A program made the translations under genes and the position numbers. From assembly GCF_002233755.1 (NCBI RefSeq), contig NZ_NIFO01000001.1, positions 62,001 to 126,000 of the forward strand: 64,000 bases of DNA, read 5' to 3'. The notes beneath the pieces are model-generated. The model searched no databases, was not told the DNA's origin, and saw only the letters and a program-made list of their open reading frames with translations. This stretch comes from Acinetobacter piscicola. GTDB taxonomy: Bacteria; Pseudomonadota; Gammaproteobacteria; Pseudomonadales; Moraxellaceae. Positions 19,974 to 28,634 of the stretch are shown here, piece by piece (positions within the stretch are counted from its first letter, which is position 1; each line of letters opens with the position of its first letter).

Positions 19974-20933
19974 GTGCAATTTCAGGATATGTTTAAGACT
20001 ATTTTAAAACGACTCATGTTTATTTTTGTAAGCTGTATCTCAATATGCAGTTACGCAGATAGTAGTATGTATCGTCAGGCAGATGCTTATCGTTTAAAGG
20101 ATTATTTAGGCAATATTGTTTCACCGACTGCATTTAGAAATCATCAAAATATTCAAGAATTAGATCGTGTTGCAGCCTATATCAAACAACGCGTTGAACA
20201 GTTTTCAATTCCTTGTGAATATCAACCCTATCAAGTTTCAGGTAAAACCTATCGTAATGTGATTTGCCATTTGCAGACAGGGAATGCTCAGAAAGTCATT
20301 ATTGGTGCACATTATGATGTGTATGGAAATTTTAACGGCGCAGATGATAATGCTTCAGGCGTTGCAGGTGTAATTGAAACTGCTCGTATTTTGGCAATCA
20401 ATAAAACACGTTTGAAACATAATATTGATTTTGTATTTTATACTTTAGAAGAACCGCCGTATTTCAGAACAGAGAATATGGGCAGTTATGTGCATGCAAA
20501 ATCTATTTTAAATCAGAAAGATCAAATTCGAGCTGTCTATATTCTGGAAATGATCGGTTATTTTAACCATAAACAAGTACAAGATTATCCATCTGGTTTA
20601 GCCTTGTTTTATCCTAAGCATGGTAACTTCATTGGAGCAGTGAGTAATTTGAGTTCTCGGAATTTAAGCGAAAACTATTGCGACTCGATGAAATCAATTC
20701 AACAGTTGGATTGTCAGCGTTTAATTGCACCATCTTTTGTGCAAGGTGTAGATTTTTCAGATCATTTGAATTATTGGAATTTTGAAATGCCTGCGATCAT
20801 GATTACTGACACTGCTTTTTTTAGAAATAAGCATTACCACACCAAGGATGACACAGTCGAAAAACTGAATTTTAATAAAATGGCTGAAGTGGTGAATGGT
20901 TTGGTTTATGTTCTTTTAGAGAAAAATAACTAG
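19974..20933 (+). CDS. Secreted M28-family zinc aminopeptidase-like protein
   Basis: A metallopeptidase of the M28 family, 319 residues. A signal peptide (RLMFIFVSCISICSYA, cleavage before DSS) points to the periplasm or outside. The zinc-site motifs are in the normal order: GAHYDVYG (His), GADDNASGVAGV (bridging Asp), YTLEEPP (catalytic Glu), LEMIGYF, and KHYHTKDDTVEKLN (His). I kept the GTG at 19974 because GGA lies seven bases upstream; the ATG at 19989 has AGGA only one base away. Substrate unknown. Confidence 0.82.
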   Translation: MQFQDMFKTILKRLMFIFVSCISICSYADSSMYRQADAYRLKDYLGNIVSPTAFRNHQNIQELDRVAAYIKQRVEQFSIPCEYQPYQVSGKTYRNVICHLQTGNAQKVIIGAHYDVYGNFNGADDNASGVAGVIETARILAINKTRLKHNIDFVFYTLEEPPYFRTENMGSYVHAKSILNQKDQIRAVYILEMIGYFNHKQVQDYPSGLALFYPKHGNFIGAVSNLSSRNLSENYCDSMKSIQQLDCQRLIAPSFVQGVDFSDHLNYWNFEMPAIMITDTAFFRNKHYHTKDDTVEKLNFNKMAEVVNGLVYVLLEKNN

Positions 20934-20974
20934 GTTTAATTCATTGATTAAATTTGATTTTTTTTACGCATAAA

Positions 20975-21008
20975 AAAACACAGTCTTAAAAATTTAGACT
21001 GTGTTTTA
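20975..21008 (+). terminator. Terminator after the M28 peptidase gene
   Basis: AAAACACAGTCT and AGACTGTGTTTT form a long stem with an A/T-rich loop, with A residues before it and T residues in its 3' arm. Confidence 0.8.
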
Positions 21009-21210
21009 ACTTCTAATCGTCTGGAGAATCGTTTAGAAGTTAATCAACTACAAACAAATACTTAATATAAAGATGAGGTTGTTTTGCAATTATTCAAGTT
21101 CATTTGATGCTTTCAATGGTTAAAATTTAAACATATTTTCAAACAATTTGAAATATAAAAAAGCACAATTTATTAAAAAGAGTTTCTTTTACTTATTTGT
21201 ATTCATTTGA

Positions 21211-21588
21211 TTATTCCATTGAATGAATGCCAAATAGGTTACCTTCTGTATCGATCCCTAAGACGATATGACCATGTTCACCAATTGACATTTTTGCTTG
21301 TTGTATTTGTCCTCCAGCGGCTTCAATCCTTGCTTGTTCAATTGCACAATCTTCACTACTAAAATAAATGACGGTGCTATTTCCACCTACAGGCATTCCA
21401 TCCATTTTGACCAATGAACCTGTTGCACCATATTGCTGCATATCTGAAGGAAAAGTCCACATTTCCATGGAAGTATCATTGGGATCGCTCAGTTGAGTAA
21501 GTTGTAGGTTAAATAAACTTTCATAGAATTTTTTGGCTCTATCCATATCATTCACATAGATTTCGAACCAACAGACTGGATTTGACAT
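21211..21588 (-). CDS. VOC-family (glyoxalase/bleomycin resistance fold) protein
   Basis: A single VOC-domain protein of 125 residues. The start MSNPVCWFEIYVNDMDRAKKFY and the end HGHIVLGIDTEGNLFGIHS are the two beta-alpha-beta-beta-beta repeat signatures, and the terminal GNLFGIH is typical of the lactoylglutathione lyase-like subgroup. AAGGA lies eight bases upstream of the ATG. Substrate unknown. It stands alone. Confidence 0.82.
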   Translation of the reverse strand: MSNPVCWFEIYVNDMDRAKKFYESLFNLQLTQLSDPNDTSMEMWTFPSDMQQYGATGSLVKMDGMPVGGNSTVIYFSSEDCAIEQARIEAAGGQIQQAKMSIGEHGHIVLGIDTEGNLFGIHSME

Positions 21589-21752
21589 TCGGATATTCCT
21601 TTTATTTTAGATAAGCTGATCATTCAGCATTTTTATTCAAGCTTATTCATTATGCGGTAAAGTACAAAGAGTGAAATTTGAATATTGTAAGCGAAGCTAC
21701 ATCGTGTAATTTTATTTGTATGAATACCTATCATCTATCAGATTTATAAAGA

Positions 21753-21780
21753 AAAAAAGAGCGCCGTAGCGCTCTTTTAT
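21753..21780 (-). terminator. Terminator after lon
   Basis: AAAAGAGCGC and GCGCTCTTTT form a perfect stem with a CGTA loop. On the minus strand it lies about 30 bases after the lon stop. Confidence 0.85.
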
Positions 21781-21807
21781 TTTGTATCAAACTTTTATAA
21801 CAAAAGC

Positions 21808-24237
21808 TTAATGACGTGCTGCTTTTTTGCTGTCGTCAACGGCTTTCACAATCGGTGCTTTAACCAATGGTTTAGGTTGTTCAACCAATGCAAGTGGCAG
21901 AATCTCATCGATACTTTTCACTGCTTTAATTTCCAAACCATCTTTCACGTTTTGTGGAATTTCAGCCAAATCACGTACGTTATCTTGTGGGATAAAGACC
22001 AGTTTTACACCACCACGATGTGCAGCTAAAAGCTTCTCTTTTAAACCACCGATACGCATTGCACGACCACCTAAACTCGTTTCACCTGTCATTGCAATAT
22101 CAGGGCGAATCGCAATTCCTGTAAATGCTGAAACAAGGGCAGTGGTTAAAGCTAAACCTGCAGATGGTCCATCTTTTGGTGTTGCACCTTCAGGTAAATG
22201 CACGTGTACATCCGTTTCTTCAAAACGAGAAGCTTCAATACCCAGTTCATCTGCACGAGTACGAACAACCGTCATTGCAGCGGTAATCGATTCTTTCATT
22301 ACGTCTCCGAGTGAACCCGTCGTAATGAATTTACCTTTACCTTTCACTGCTGCAACTTCAATGGTGAGTAATTCACCACCAACAGAAGTCCAAGCCAAGC
22401 CATTTACACGACCGATTTGTGCTTCAGTTTCAGCCATACCGTAGTCGAATTTATGCGCACCCAAGTATTCTGGTAAGTTTTCAGCGGTTACATCGATATG
22501 TAAATTTTTCGCTTTCTTACTTACAGACTCTTTAACCACTTTACGTGCAATTTTCGATACTTCACGCTCAAGGTTACGCACGCCTGCTTCACGTGTATAA
22601 CGACGTACGATGTCACGAATCGCTTCTTCATGAACAGTCAATTCTTTAGCTCGTAAACCATTGTTCTTAACTGCTTTTGGAACAAGGTAACGGTCTGCAA
22701 TATTGACTTTTTCATCTTCGGTATAACCCGGAAGACGAATCACTTCCATACGGTCTAAAAGCGCCTCTGGAATGTTCATGCTGTTTGCAGTACAGATGAA
22801 CATCACTTCTGATAAATCAAGATCAAGATCTAAATAGTGATCATTGAATTTATTATTCTGTGATGGATCTAATACTTCAAGCAAGGCTGAAGCAGGATCG
22901 CCACGGTAGTCTTGCGCCATTTTGTCAACTTCGTCGAGTAAGAACAGTGGGTTCTTCACGCCGACTTTTGTCAACGATTGCACAATTTTACCCGGCATCG
23001 CACCAATATAAGTACGACGGTGACCACGAATTTCCGCTTCATCACGTACACCACCTAGTGCCATACGTACAAATTCACGACCTGTTGCTTTGGCAATCGA
23101 TTCGCCTAGTGAGGTTTTACCCACACCCGGAGGACCGACTAAGCATAGAATTGGACCACGAAGTTTTTTGACACGTGATTGAACAGCTAAGTATTCAACA
23201 ATACGTTCTTTCACTTCATCCAAACCATAATGGTCTGTGTCCAAAATTTCCTGAGCTTTCGGCAAGTTAATGCTCACTTTGCTCGCTTTATTCCAAGGCG
23301 TATCTAAAATCGCCTCAATATAGTTACGAACAACAGCAGCTTCACTTGAAGCAGGTTGCATTGCTTTCAGTTTACGGAATTCGTTTTCAGCTTTTTTACG
23401 TACATGTTCGGGTAAATCAGCTTCAGCTAATCGTTTTTCGATTTCTGCAACATCATCTTCCGCACCACCATTCATGTCAGAAAGTTCACGCTGAATCACC
23501 TTCATCTTTTCATTGAGGAAGTATTCGCGTTGGTTTTTCTCCATTTGGCGTTTTACAGAGTCATGTAAAGTTTGTTCAATCTGTTGTTCTTCAGATTGTT
23601 GTAACAAATAAGTCATTAACTCTTGTAAATGTGCTTCGAACTCATCGTGTTCTAAGAATTTTTGTTTTACATCAATATTCAAAGGTACACGAGTTGCAAC
23701 GAAGAACAATAATTGCAATAAATCATCTATCTTATTTGCCGCAGCGATTAACTCACGTACATTACGCAATTTTGCTTCTGCGTATTGGGAGAATAGTGCA
23801 CGTAATTCTTCGACACGTGTTGCTTGAGTTGATGCATCGACATCAACAGTCATTGGGCTTAATGCATGTTCAGAAGAAAGGTATTCACCATTATCAATGA
23901 TTTCTACCAATTTAGAACGATGTAAGCCTTCAATTAATACTTTTATACAGTTTTCATCATTTTCGTGATTCACAACTTGCACGATCTTCGCGACAGTACC
24001 GTATTGATATAAGTTGTCGTGATCAATTTCTTCTGTAAGCGAATCTTTTTGTGCAACCACAAATACTAAATTGTCACTGTTACGAGCCACATCAACTGCA
24101 TTGATCGATTTTTCACGACCTACAAATAGCGCAATTTGCATGTGCGGATAAACCACGACATCACGTAACGCTAAAAGCGGTAATACACTTGGAACCTGTA
24201 GCTCTAAGCTTTCTTGATTCATAATAATCTCAGACAT
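21808..24237 (-). CDS. lon: ATP-dependent protease Lon
   Basis: Cytoplasmic AAA+ protease degrading misfolded and regulatory proteins. The N-terminal LON substrate domain is followed by Walker A GPPGVGKTSLG, Walker B LFLLDEVDK, and the C-terminal protease domain with the catalytic Ser in PKDGPSAG and the Lys in GGLKEKLLAAHRGG. I chose the ATG at 24237 (MSEIIMNQESLELQ): AGGA is six bases upstream, while a GTG two codons earlier has AGGA touching it. 809 residues; the C-terminus has a short basic extension. A terminator follows. Confidence 0.97.
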   Translation of the reverse strand: MSEIIMNQESLELQVPSVLPLLALRDVVVYPHMQIALFVGREKSINAVDVARNSDNLVFVVAQKDSLTEEIDHDNLYQYGTVAKIVQVVNHENDENCIKVLIEGLHRSKLVEIIDNGEYLSSEHALSPMTVDVDASTQATRVEELRALFSQYAEAKLRNVRELIAAANKIDDLLQLLFFVATRVPLNIDVKQKFLEHDEFEAHLQELMTYLLQQSEEQQIEQTLHDSVKRQMEKNQREYFLNEKMKVIQRELSDMNGGAEDDVAEIEKRLAEADLPEHVRKKAENEFRKLKAMQPASSEAAVVRNYIEAILDTPWNKASKVSINLPKAQEILDTDHYGLDEVKERIVEYLAVQSRVKKLRGPILCLVGPPGVGKTSLGESIAKATGREFVRMALGGVRDEAEIRGHRRTYIGAMPGKIVQSLTKVGVKNPLFLLDEVDKMAQDYRGDPASALLEVLDPSQNNKFNDHYLDLDLDLSEVMFICTANSMNIPEALLDRMEVIRLPGYTEDEKVNIADRYLVPKAVKNNGLRAKELTVHEEAIRDIVRRYTREAGVRNLEREVSKIARKVVKESVSKKAKNLHIDVTAENLPEYLGAHKFDYGMAETEAQIGRVNGLAWTSVGGELLTIEVAAVKGKGKFITTGSLGDVMKESITAAMTVVRTRADELGIEASRFEETDVHVHLPEGATPKDGPSAGLALTTALVSAFTGIAIRPDIAMTGETSLGGRAMRIGGLKEKLLAAHRGGVKLVFIPQDNVRDLAEIPQNVKDGLEIKAVKSIDEILPLALVEQPKPLVKAPIVKAVDDSKKAARH

Positions 24238-24534
24238 GGGCACTCCTAATGAGTGACAACGGTGTTGCCATGTTTTTTATAGTGATTGCTATTTTAAAAA
24301 TTACAAGGGCATTGCCGAATAAAAAGCAAAATTATTTGCAAGTCATTGATTCTATATTGGGTCTTTATGGTTGAATTGGCTGAACTGTCAGCAGAATAAC
24401 TCTTATTCTTTGCTTGTTTAATGCTATTTTTATGAAAAATAATGCTAAGCATTGCTGCCAAGATCACAATATTTTCATCTGAAAATATGCTATTTACCGT
24501 GATTTTTACAGAGAATAAAAATAATTTTCACCTG
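24238..24534. other. Spacer between lon and the 5-formyl-THF ligase gene
   Basis: 297 bases with no gene. It holds the upstream region of lon. An eight-base-pair perfect inverted repeat, ATATTTTC and GAAAATAT around ATCT (24469-24488), could end the transcript from 24535 but has no clear T run. I looked for 6S RNA, which often neighbours this ligase gene, and do not see it. Confidence 0.4.
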
Positions 24535-25125
24535 TTATTTACGCCGAAAATAAAAAGTCTTTGATGGGCAAATAAAAGCATCTAAAGCTTGATCCCAAGC
24601 ATGACGGTCTAAACTTAGATCTAAGTACTGGAAATCATGTCCCAAACCTAAACGAAATGGTTTGTGTGGTGCAGAAGCCAATGTTCGATCATAAAATCCA
24701 CCGCCCATGCCCATACGTGTGCCATAACGGTCACATGCGAGCAATGGCATGATTAACAGGTCTAAATGTGAAACATGAATGCCACGGCTTGCCATGGGTT
24801 CTCGCATACCTAAAGGGTGTAAGCTAAATCGTTTATTTCGGTAGATATTTTTAGAAATTTTCACCCAAACCAAATGATGATTCATATTACAAATCATGGG
24901 TAAGTAAATAGTTTTATTCAACGCAAAGCATTGTTCTATTATTATTTTGGTTTGTATTTCACCAAAGGCATCTAAATATAATCCGATTTTTTGCGCAGTG
25001 TGGAACTGAGGACACTTTAAAATTTTTTGTAAACATTGAGTCGTAGAAATACCTTGCTGAAAACGATTGAGGTTCCGGCGTTGTTTTCTTAATTTTTGTC
25101 GTAAAGTTGAAGTTTGTTGAGTCAT
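24535..25125 (-). CDS. fau: 5-formyltetrahydrofolate cyclo-ligase
   Basis: Converts 5-formyl-THF to 5,10-methenyl-THF with ATP. The ligase family motif TRMGMGGGFYDRTLA is at the C-terminal third, and the N-terminal basic segment LRQKLRKQRRNL fits the family. I start at the ATG at 25125 (MTQQTSTLRQKL), which leaves five bases after the merR-type gene stop; the frame extends to 25164, but that would overlap the upstream gene by 34 bases. It appears to be co-transcribed with the regulator, which seems incidental to function. Confidence 0.9.
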   Translation of the reverse strand: MTQQTSTLRQKLRKQRRNLNRFQQGISTTQCLQKILKCPQFHTAQKIGLYLDAFGEIQTKIIIEQCFALNKTIYLPMICNMNHHLVWVKISKNIYRNKRFSLHPLGMREPMASRGIHVSHLDLLIMPLLACDRYGTRMGMGGGFYDRTLASAPHKPFRLGLGHDFQYLDLSLDRHAWDQALDAFICPSKTFYFRRK

Positions 25126-25130
25126 AAAAA

Positions 25131-25508
25131 TTACTGTTTTAATGCTTTTAAAATTGGACAACAATTTTCAGTAGTGGTTTTACATTCATCAATCCAAGTG
25201 CTTAGACGTATTTTAAGTGATTCTAACTCATGAATGCGTTGATCAATTTTTTCTAAACGTTGCTGAATCACATGACGGACTTGTTCACGGTCATTGAGTT
25301 GTAAATTTAATAACTCTTGAACTTCACTCAATTGTAAACCCGCATCTTTGGCTTTTTGAATAAAACTCAATGTTTCAACATCTTGATCATTGTAATAGCG
25401 ATAACTTGACGTGGTTTCAGGCACACGTAATAAGCCAATCCGTTGATAATAACGGATCGTTTCCACACTCACATGACATTGTTTTGCAAGTTTTCCAATC
25501 GTGATCAT
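25131..25508 (-). CDS. MerR-family metal-responsive regulator
   Basis: A 125-residue MerR-family activator. The N-terminal winged helix reads MITIGKLAKQCHVSVETIRYYQRIGLL, followed by SYRYYNDQDVETLSFIQKAKDAGL, a long dimerisation helix, and a C-terminal Cys cluster ECKTTTENCCPIL. The Cys spacing resembles the metal-binding end of ZntR/PbrR/MerR-type regulators rather than the CueR loop. The gene is divergent from the metal ATPase, and the shared spacer contains a classic MerR operator, so it most likely activates that ATPase gene in response to metal. Confidence 0.88.
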   Translation of the reverse strand: MITIGKLAKQCHVSVETIRYYQRIGLLRVPETTSSYRYYNDQDVETLSFIQKAKDAGLQLSEVQELLNLQLNDREQVRHVIQQRLEKIDQRIHELESLKIRLSTWIDECKTTTENCCPILKALKQ

Positions 25509-25525
25509 AAAAACCTCAAAAAGAC

Positions 25526-25557
25526 TTGACTCTGTACCTAGGTACAGAGTTTATCTT
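25526..25557 (+). promoter_or_regulatory. MerR-type promoter/operator for the metal ATPase
   Basis: A -35 hexamer TTGACT (25526-25531) and a -10 element TTATCT (25551-25556) are separated by 19 bases, the overlong spacing that MerR activators correct. Between them lies a perfect 22-base palindrome at 25529-25550 (ACTCTGTACCT followed by its complement), centred in the spacer. This is what is known for MerR, ZntR and CueR promoters. Confidence 0.9.
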
Positions 25558-25589
25558 AACACAATCAAGAAAGAAAAGAGGTGAGTCTG

Positions 25590-28496
25590 ATGAGTGGGCA
25601 TGAAAAATCAAGTTGCTGTTCGGGGCAGAAATCCACATTGGAATGGGTGAAAATTGATCCTGTATGCGGTATGAATGTGTCTGAAGATTCAGTACATTCT
25701 TTTGAGTTTGAAAATAAAAAATATCTATTCTGTAGTGATCGCTGTCAACAGAAATTTATGCAAAATCCGCAAAGCTATTTGCAAAAAGATTTGCAAAAAG
25801 TTCAGCCAAAAGATCAACAATCTAAGTCTTCAACTTGCTGTGGTAGTAAAACAGAAGTAGTTGAAAAAACAGCCTCTTGCTGTGGAACTGATCAGGCTGA
25901 AACGAAAGCTGAATACATTGATCCTGTCTGTAAAATGACCGTAACGGATTTAAGCAAGCCACATACAAACTATCAGGGTGAAAGCTATTATTTCTGTTGC
26001 AATGGTTGTTTGAATAAATTTACGGCACACCCTGAACAATACTTAAATCCACAAGTTGAAACAAAGTCAGGCTGTGGTTGTAGTCGTAAAACTATGCCTT
26101 TAGCAGAAGCTCAAGTAGAAGAAATTCAGCCAAAAAGTGCTGCTTGCTGTGGCAGTAAAAAAGCTGAACCTGTAAAAACATCCAGTTGTTGTGGTGGAAG
26201 CCATTCTCAACACAATCATTCTCATTCAACGGGTACAGCTATTGATCCTGTCTGCGGTATGTCGGTTGATCAAAGCACAGATTTAAAAACAGATTATCAA
26301 GGTCAAACTTATTATTTTTGTCATCCTTCTTGTTTGGATAAATTCAAAAATGATCCTGAACCCTATCTGATTCCGATGGATCAACGTGCTGCACCAGAAG
26401 GCATGGATGATGTGTTATTTACTTGTCCAATGGATCCTGAAATTGTCCAAAAAGGGCCGGGGACTTGTCCAATTTGTGGTATGGCATTAGAACCAATGCA
26501 ACCGACTTTGGATGAGGGGCCAAATCCTGAATTGGTCGATTTTTCAAATCGTTTTTGGAAAACTTTGCCATTAACCCTGATTGTTTTTGTATTGGCAATG
26601 GGTTCACATATTCATGCTTTTATTCCACAACATATTCAGCCGTGGATTGAATTGGTGTTATCAATTCCTGTGGTACTTTGGGCAGGTTGGCCTTTCTTAG
26701 AACGTTGCTGGATTTCATATAAAACTTGGCATTTAAATATGTGGAGTTTGATCGGTGTTGGGATTCTTGCAGCATTTATTTACAGTGTAGTGGCAACCAT
26801 TTTCCCATCATTGATCCCGATGGAAGCGAAAACAGGACATGGCGTTGCGGTCTATTTCGAAGCAGCTTGTATGATTGTATCTTTGAGTTTGCTCGGTCAA
26901 ATCATGGAGTTGAAAGCACGTTCTAAAACAGCGGATTCTTTACGTGCTTTGCTCAAGTTACAACCTAATAAAGCCAAACGTATTGAAAATGGGCAAGCTG
27001 TTGAAGTTGATATTGCACAGATACAACAAGGCGATATTTTACAGATTTCATCAGGTGAGCAAGTTCCCTTAGATGGCGTTGTTCTTGAAGGTAAAACCTA
27101 TATTGATGAATCGATGATGACAGGTGAGCCTGTTCCTGTGAAAAAGGAAAAGGGTGATCATGTGATTGGCGGAACAGTCAATCAACAAGGTTCGATCCGT
27201 ATCGAAACCACAGCAGTGGGGACACAAACCACACTTGCTAAAATGATTCAAATCGTGGCAGATGCACAGCGTTCAAAAGCACCGCTACAAAAAATGGCAG
27301 ATGTGGTTGCCAAATACTTTGTCATGATTGTTTTAGCGATTAGTGTTTTAACTTTTATTGGGTGGATGGTTTTCGGCGGGGCGAATTTTGATTTAGCCTT
27401 GATGTGTGCTGTTGCAGTACTCATTATTGCATGTCCATGTGCTTTAGGGCTTGCCACACCAATGTCTGTGATGGCAACCACAGGTCGTGCTGCACAAAAA
27501 GGTGTGTTGTTTAAAAATGCTGAAGCCATTGAAGCTTTGAGTAAGGTTAATGTTATTGTCGTTGATAAAACAGGAACATTAACTGAAGGTAAACCAAGTT
27601 TGAAAGAGGTTAAATTGTTGTCTGATCAAATAGATCAACAGCAAGCAGAGCGTTGGATTGCTTCCTTAGAACAGTATTCAACGCATCCAATTGCACAGAC
27701 CTTAACAAAGTTGGTCGAACCCAAAGATTTAATTCAAATTAATGATTTTGAAGATGTCACAGGTTTTGGTGTTAAAGGTACGATTGATGGGCAAATGGTT
27801 TATGTCGGGAGTCAGAAGCTTTTGCAAAACTTAAATTTAAACATTGATGCAAATACGCTACAGCAAATCGAGCAGATTCGAGAAACAGGTAATGTATTGA
27901 GTTTCTTGGCCAATGATCAAACAGTTTTAGCTTACATCGCCATCCACGATGCAATTAAAGCCAATGCCAAACAGGTGATTGATCAGCTACATGCGGATGG
28001 TATTGAAGTGATAATGGCGACAGGTGACCATGAAAAGAATGCACAATTGGTGGCAAAAGAATTGGGTATTCAGCATGTGTATGGCAACTGTGATCCAACT
28101 GAAAAATTGAATATTGTGAAACAGTATCAATCACAAGGTAAAGTTGTGGCAATGGCTGGAGATGGCATCAATGATGCACCCGCTTTGGCACAGGCAGATG
28201 TAGGCATTGCAATGGGTACGGGAACGGATATTGCCAAACAAACAGGGCAAGTGACTTTGGTTAAAGGTGATATTCGTGGTGTTGCAGATGCTTTACATAT
28301 GGCAAAACAGGGTGTACGTAATATGAAGCAGAATCTTGCATTTTCCTTTGTTTATAATGGTTTAGGTGTTCCTGTGGCAGCAGGTATTTTCTATCCATTA
28401 ACAGGTTTGTTGTTGACGCCGATGTTGGCAGCAGTCGCGATGTCGCTGAGTTCGTTGTCTGTGGTGATTAATGCGTTGAGATTAAATAAATCTTGA
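25590..28496 (+). CDS. P1B-type heavy-metal ATPase with three YHS domains
   Basis: Metal-exporting ATPase, 968 residues. Instead of HMA domains, the N-terminus has three YHS domains (about residues 22-65, 108-150 and 216-259, each IDPVCxMxV followed by YYFCxxxCxxKF), linked by Cys-rich segments (CCGS, CCGT, CGCS, CCGG) and a His stretch HSQHNHSHS. A heavy-metal-binding motif, TCPMDPEIVQKGPGTCPICGM, is near residue 278. Then come the membrane domain with CPC (about residue 613), DKTGT (657) and GDGIND (856). CPC suggests Cu+ or Ag+. The ATG at 25590 has a good GAGGTGA upstream; a GTG at 25581 is less likely. It is controlled by the divergent MerR regulator. Confidence 0.92.
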   Translation: MSGHEKSSCCSGQKSTLEWVKIDPVCGMNVSEDSVHSFEFENKKYLFCSDRCQQKFMQNPQSYLQKDLQKVQPKDQQSKSSTCCGSKTEVVEKTASCCGTDQAETKAEYIDPVCKMTVTDLSKPHTNYQGESYYFCCNGCLNKFTAHPEQYLNPQVETKSGCGCSRKTMPLAEAQVEEIQPKSAACCGSKKAEPVKTSSCCGGSHSQHNHSHSTGTAIDPVCGMSVDQSTDLKTDYQGQTYYFCHPSCLDKFKNDPEPYLIPMDQRAAPEGMDDVLFTCPMDPEIVQKGPGTCPICGMALEPMQPTLDEGPNPELVDFSNRFWKTLPLTLIVFVLAMGSHIHAFIPQHIQPWIELVLSIPVVLWAGWPFLERCWISYKTWHLNMWSLIGVGILAAFIYSVVATIFPSLIPMEAKTGHGVAVYFEAACMIVSLSLLGQIMELKARSKTADSLRALLKLQPNKAKRIENGQAVEVDIAQIQQGDILQISSGEQVPLDGVVLEGKTYIDESMMTGEPVPVKKEKGDHVIGGTVNQQGSIRIETTAVGTQTTLAKMIQIVADAQRSKAPLQKMADVVAKYFVMIVLAISVLTFIGWMVFGGANFDLALMCAVAVLIIACPCALGLATPMSVMATTGRAAQKGVLFKNAEAIEALSKVNVIVVDKTGTLTEGKPSLKEVKLLSDQIDQQQAERWIASLEQYSTHPIAQTLTKLVEPKDLIQINDFEDVTGFGVKGTIDGQMVYVGSQKLLQNLNLNIDANTLQQIEQIRETGNVLSFLANDQTVLAYIAIHDAIKANAKQVIDQLHADGIEVIMATGDHEKNAQLVAKELGIQHVYGNCDPTEKLNIVKQYQSQGKVVAMAGDGINDAPALAQADVGIAMGTGTDIAKQTGQVTLVKGDIRGVADALHMAKQGVRNMKQNLAFSFVYNGLGVPVAAGIFYPLTGLLLTPMLAAVAMSLSSLSVVINALRLNKS

Positions 28497-28544
28497 TGGT
28501 TTTGATTGTATATTGTTGAAATTAAGCAGCTCAGGGTATCTGAT

Positions 28545-28605
28545 AAATCCTCCCCAACCCTCCTTTTTCAAAGGTGAGGAGCATGCTCCGCAAGGGGGAG
28601 GATTT
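28545..28605. repeat. GC-rich intergenic repeat with terminal inverted repeats (copy B)
   Basis: 61 bases bounded by AAATCCTCCCC and its perfect inverse, with GGAGCATGCTCC as an inner palindrome. It lies between the convergent ATPase and rsmI genes. Its composition and ends resemble the elements at 1066 and 42327. It could also serve as a terminator for either gene. Confidence 0.6.
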
Positions 28606-28634
28606 TAGAGTCTGTAAATTATTTTGTGATGTGT

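Noticed and set aside
21827..22444. 205-codon open frame antisense to the 3' half of lon
   Set aside because: It lies entirely within lon, has a low-complexity Ser/Pro/Ala composition expected from reading codons backwards, and lacks a Shine-Dalgarno.
24238..24534. Possible 6S RNA beside the 5-formyl-THF ligase gene
   Set aside because: No long rod-like self-complementarity with a central bubble can be drawn in this spacer, and the gene upstream of the ligase is the MerR regulator.
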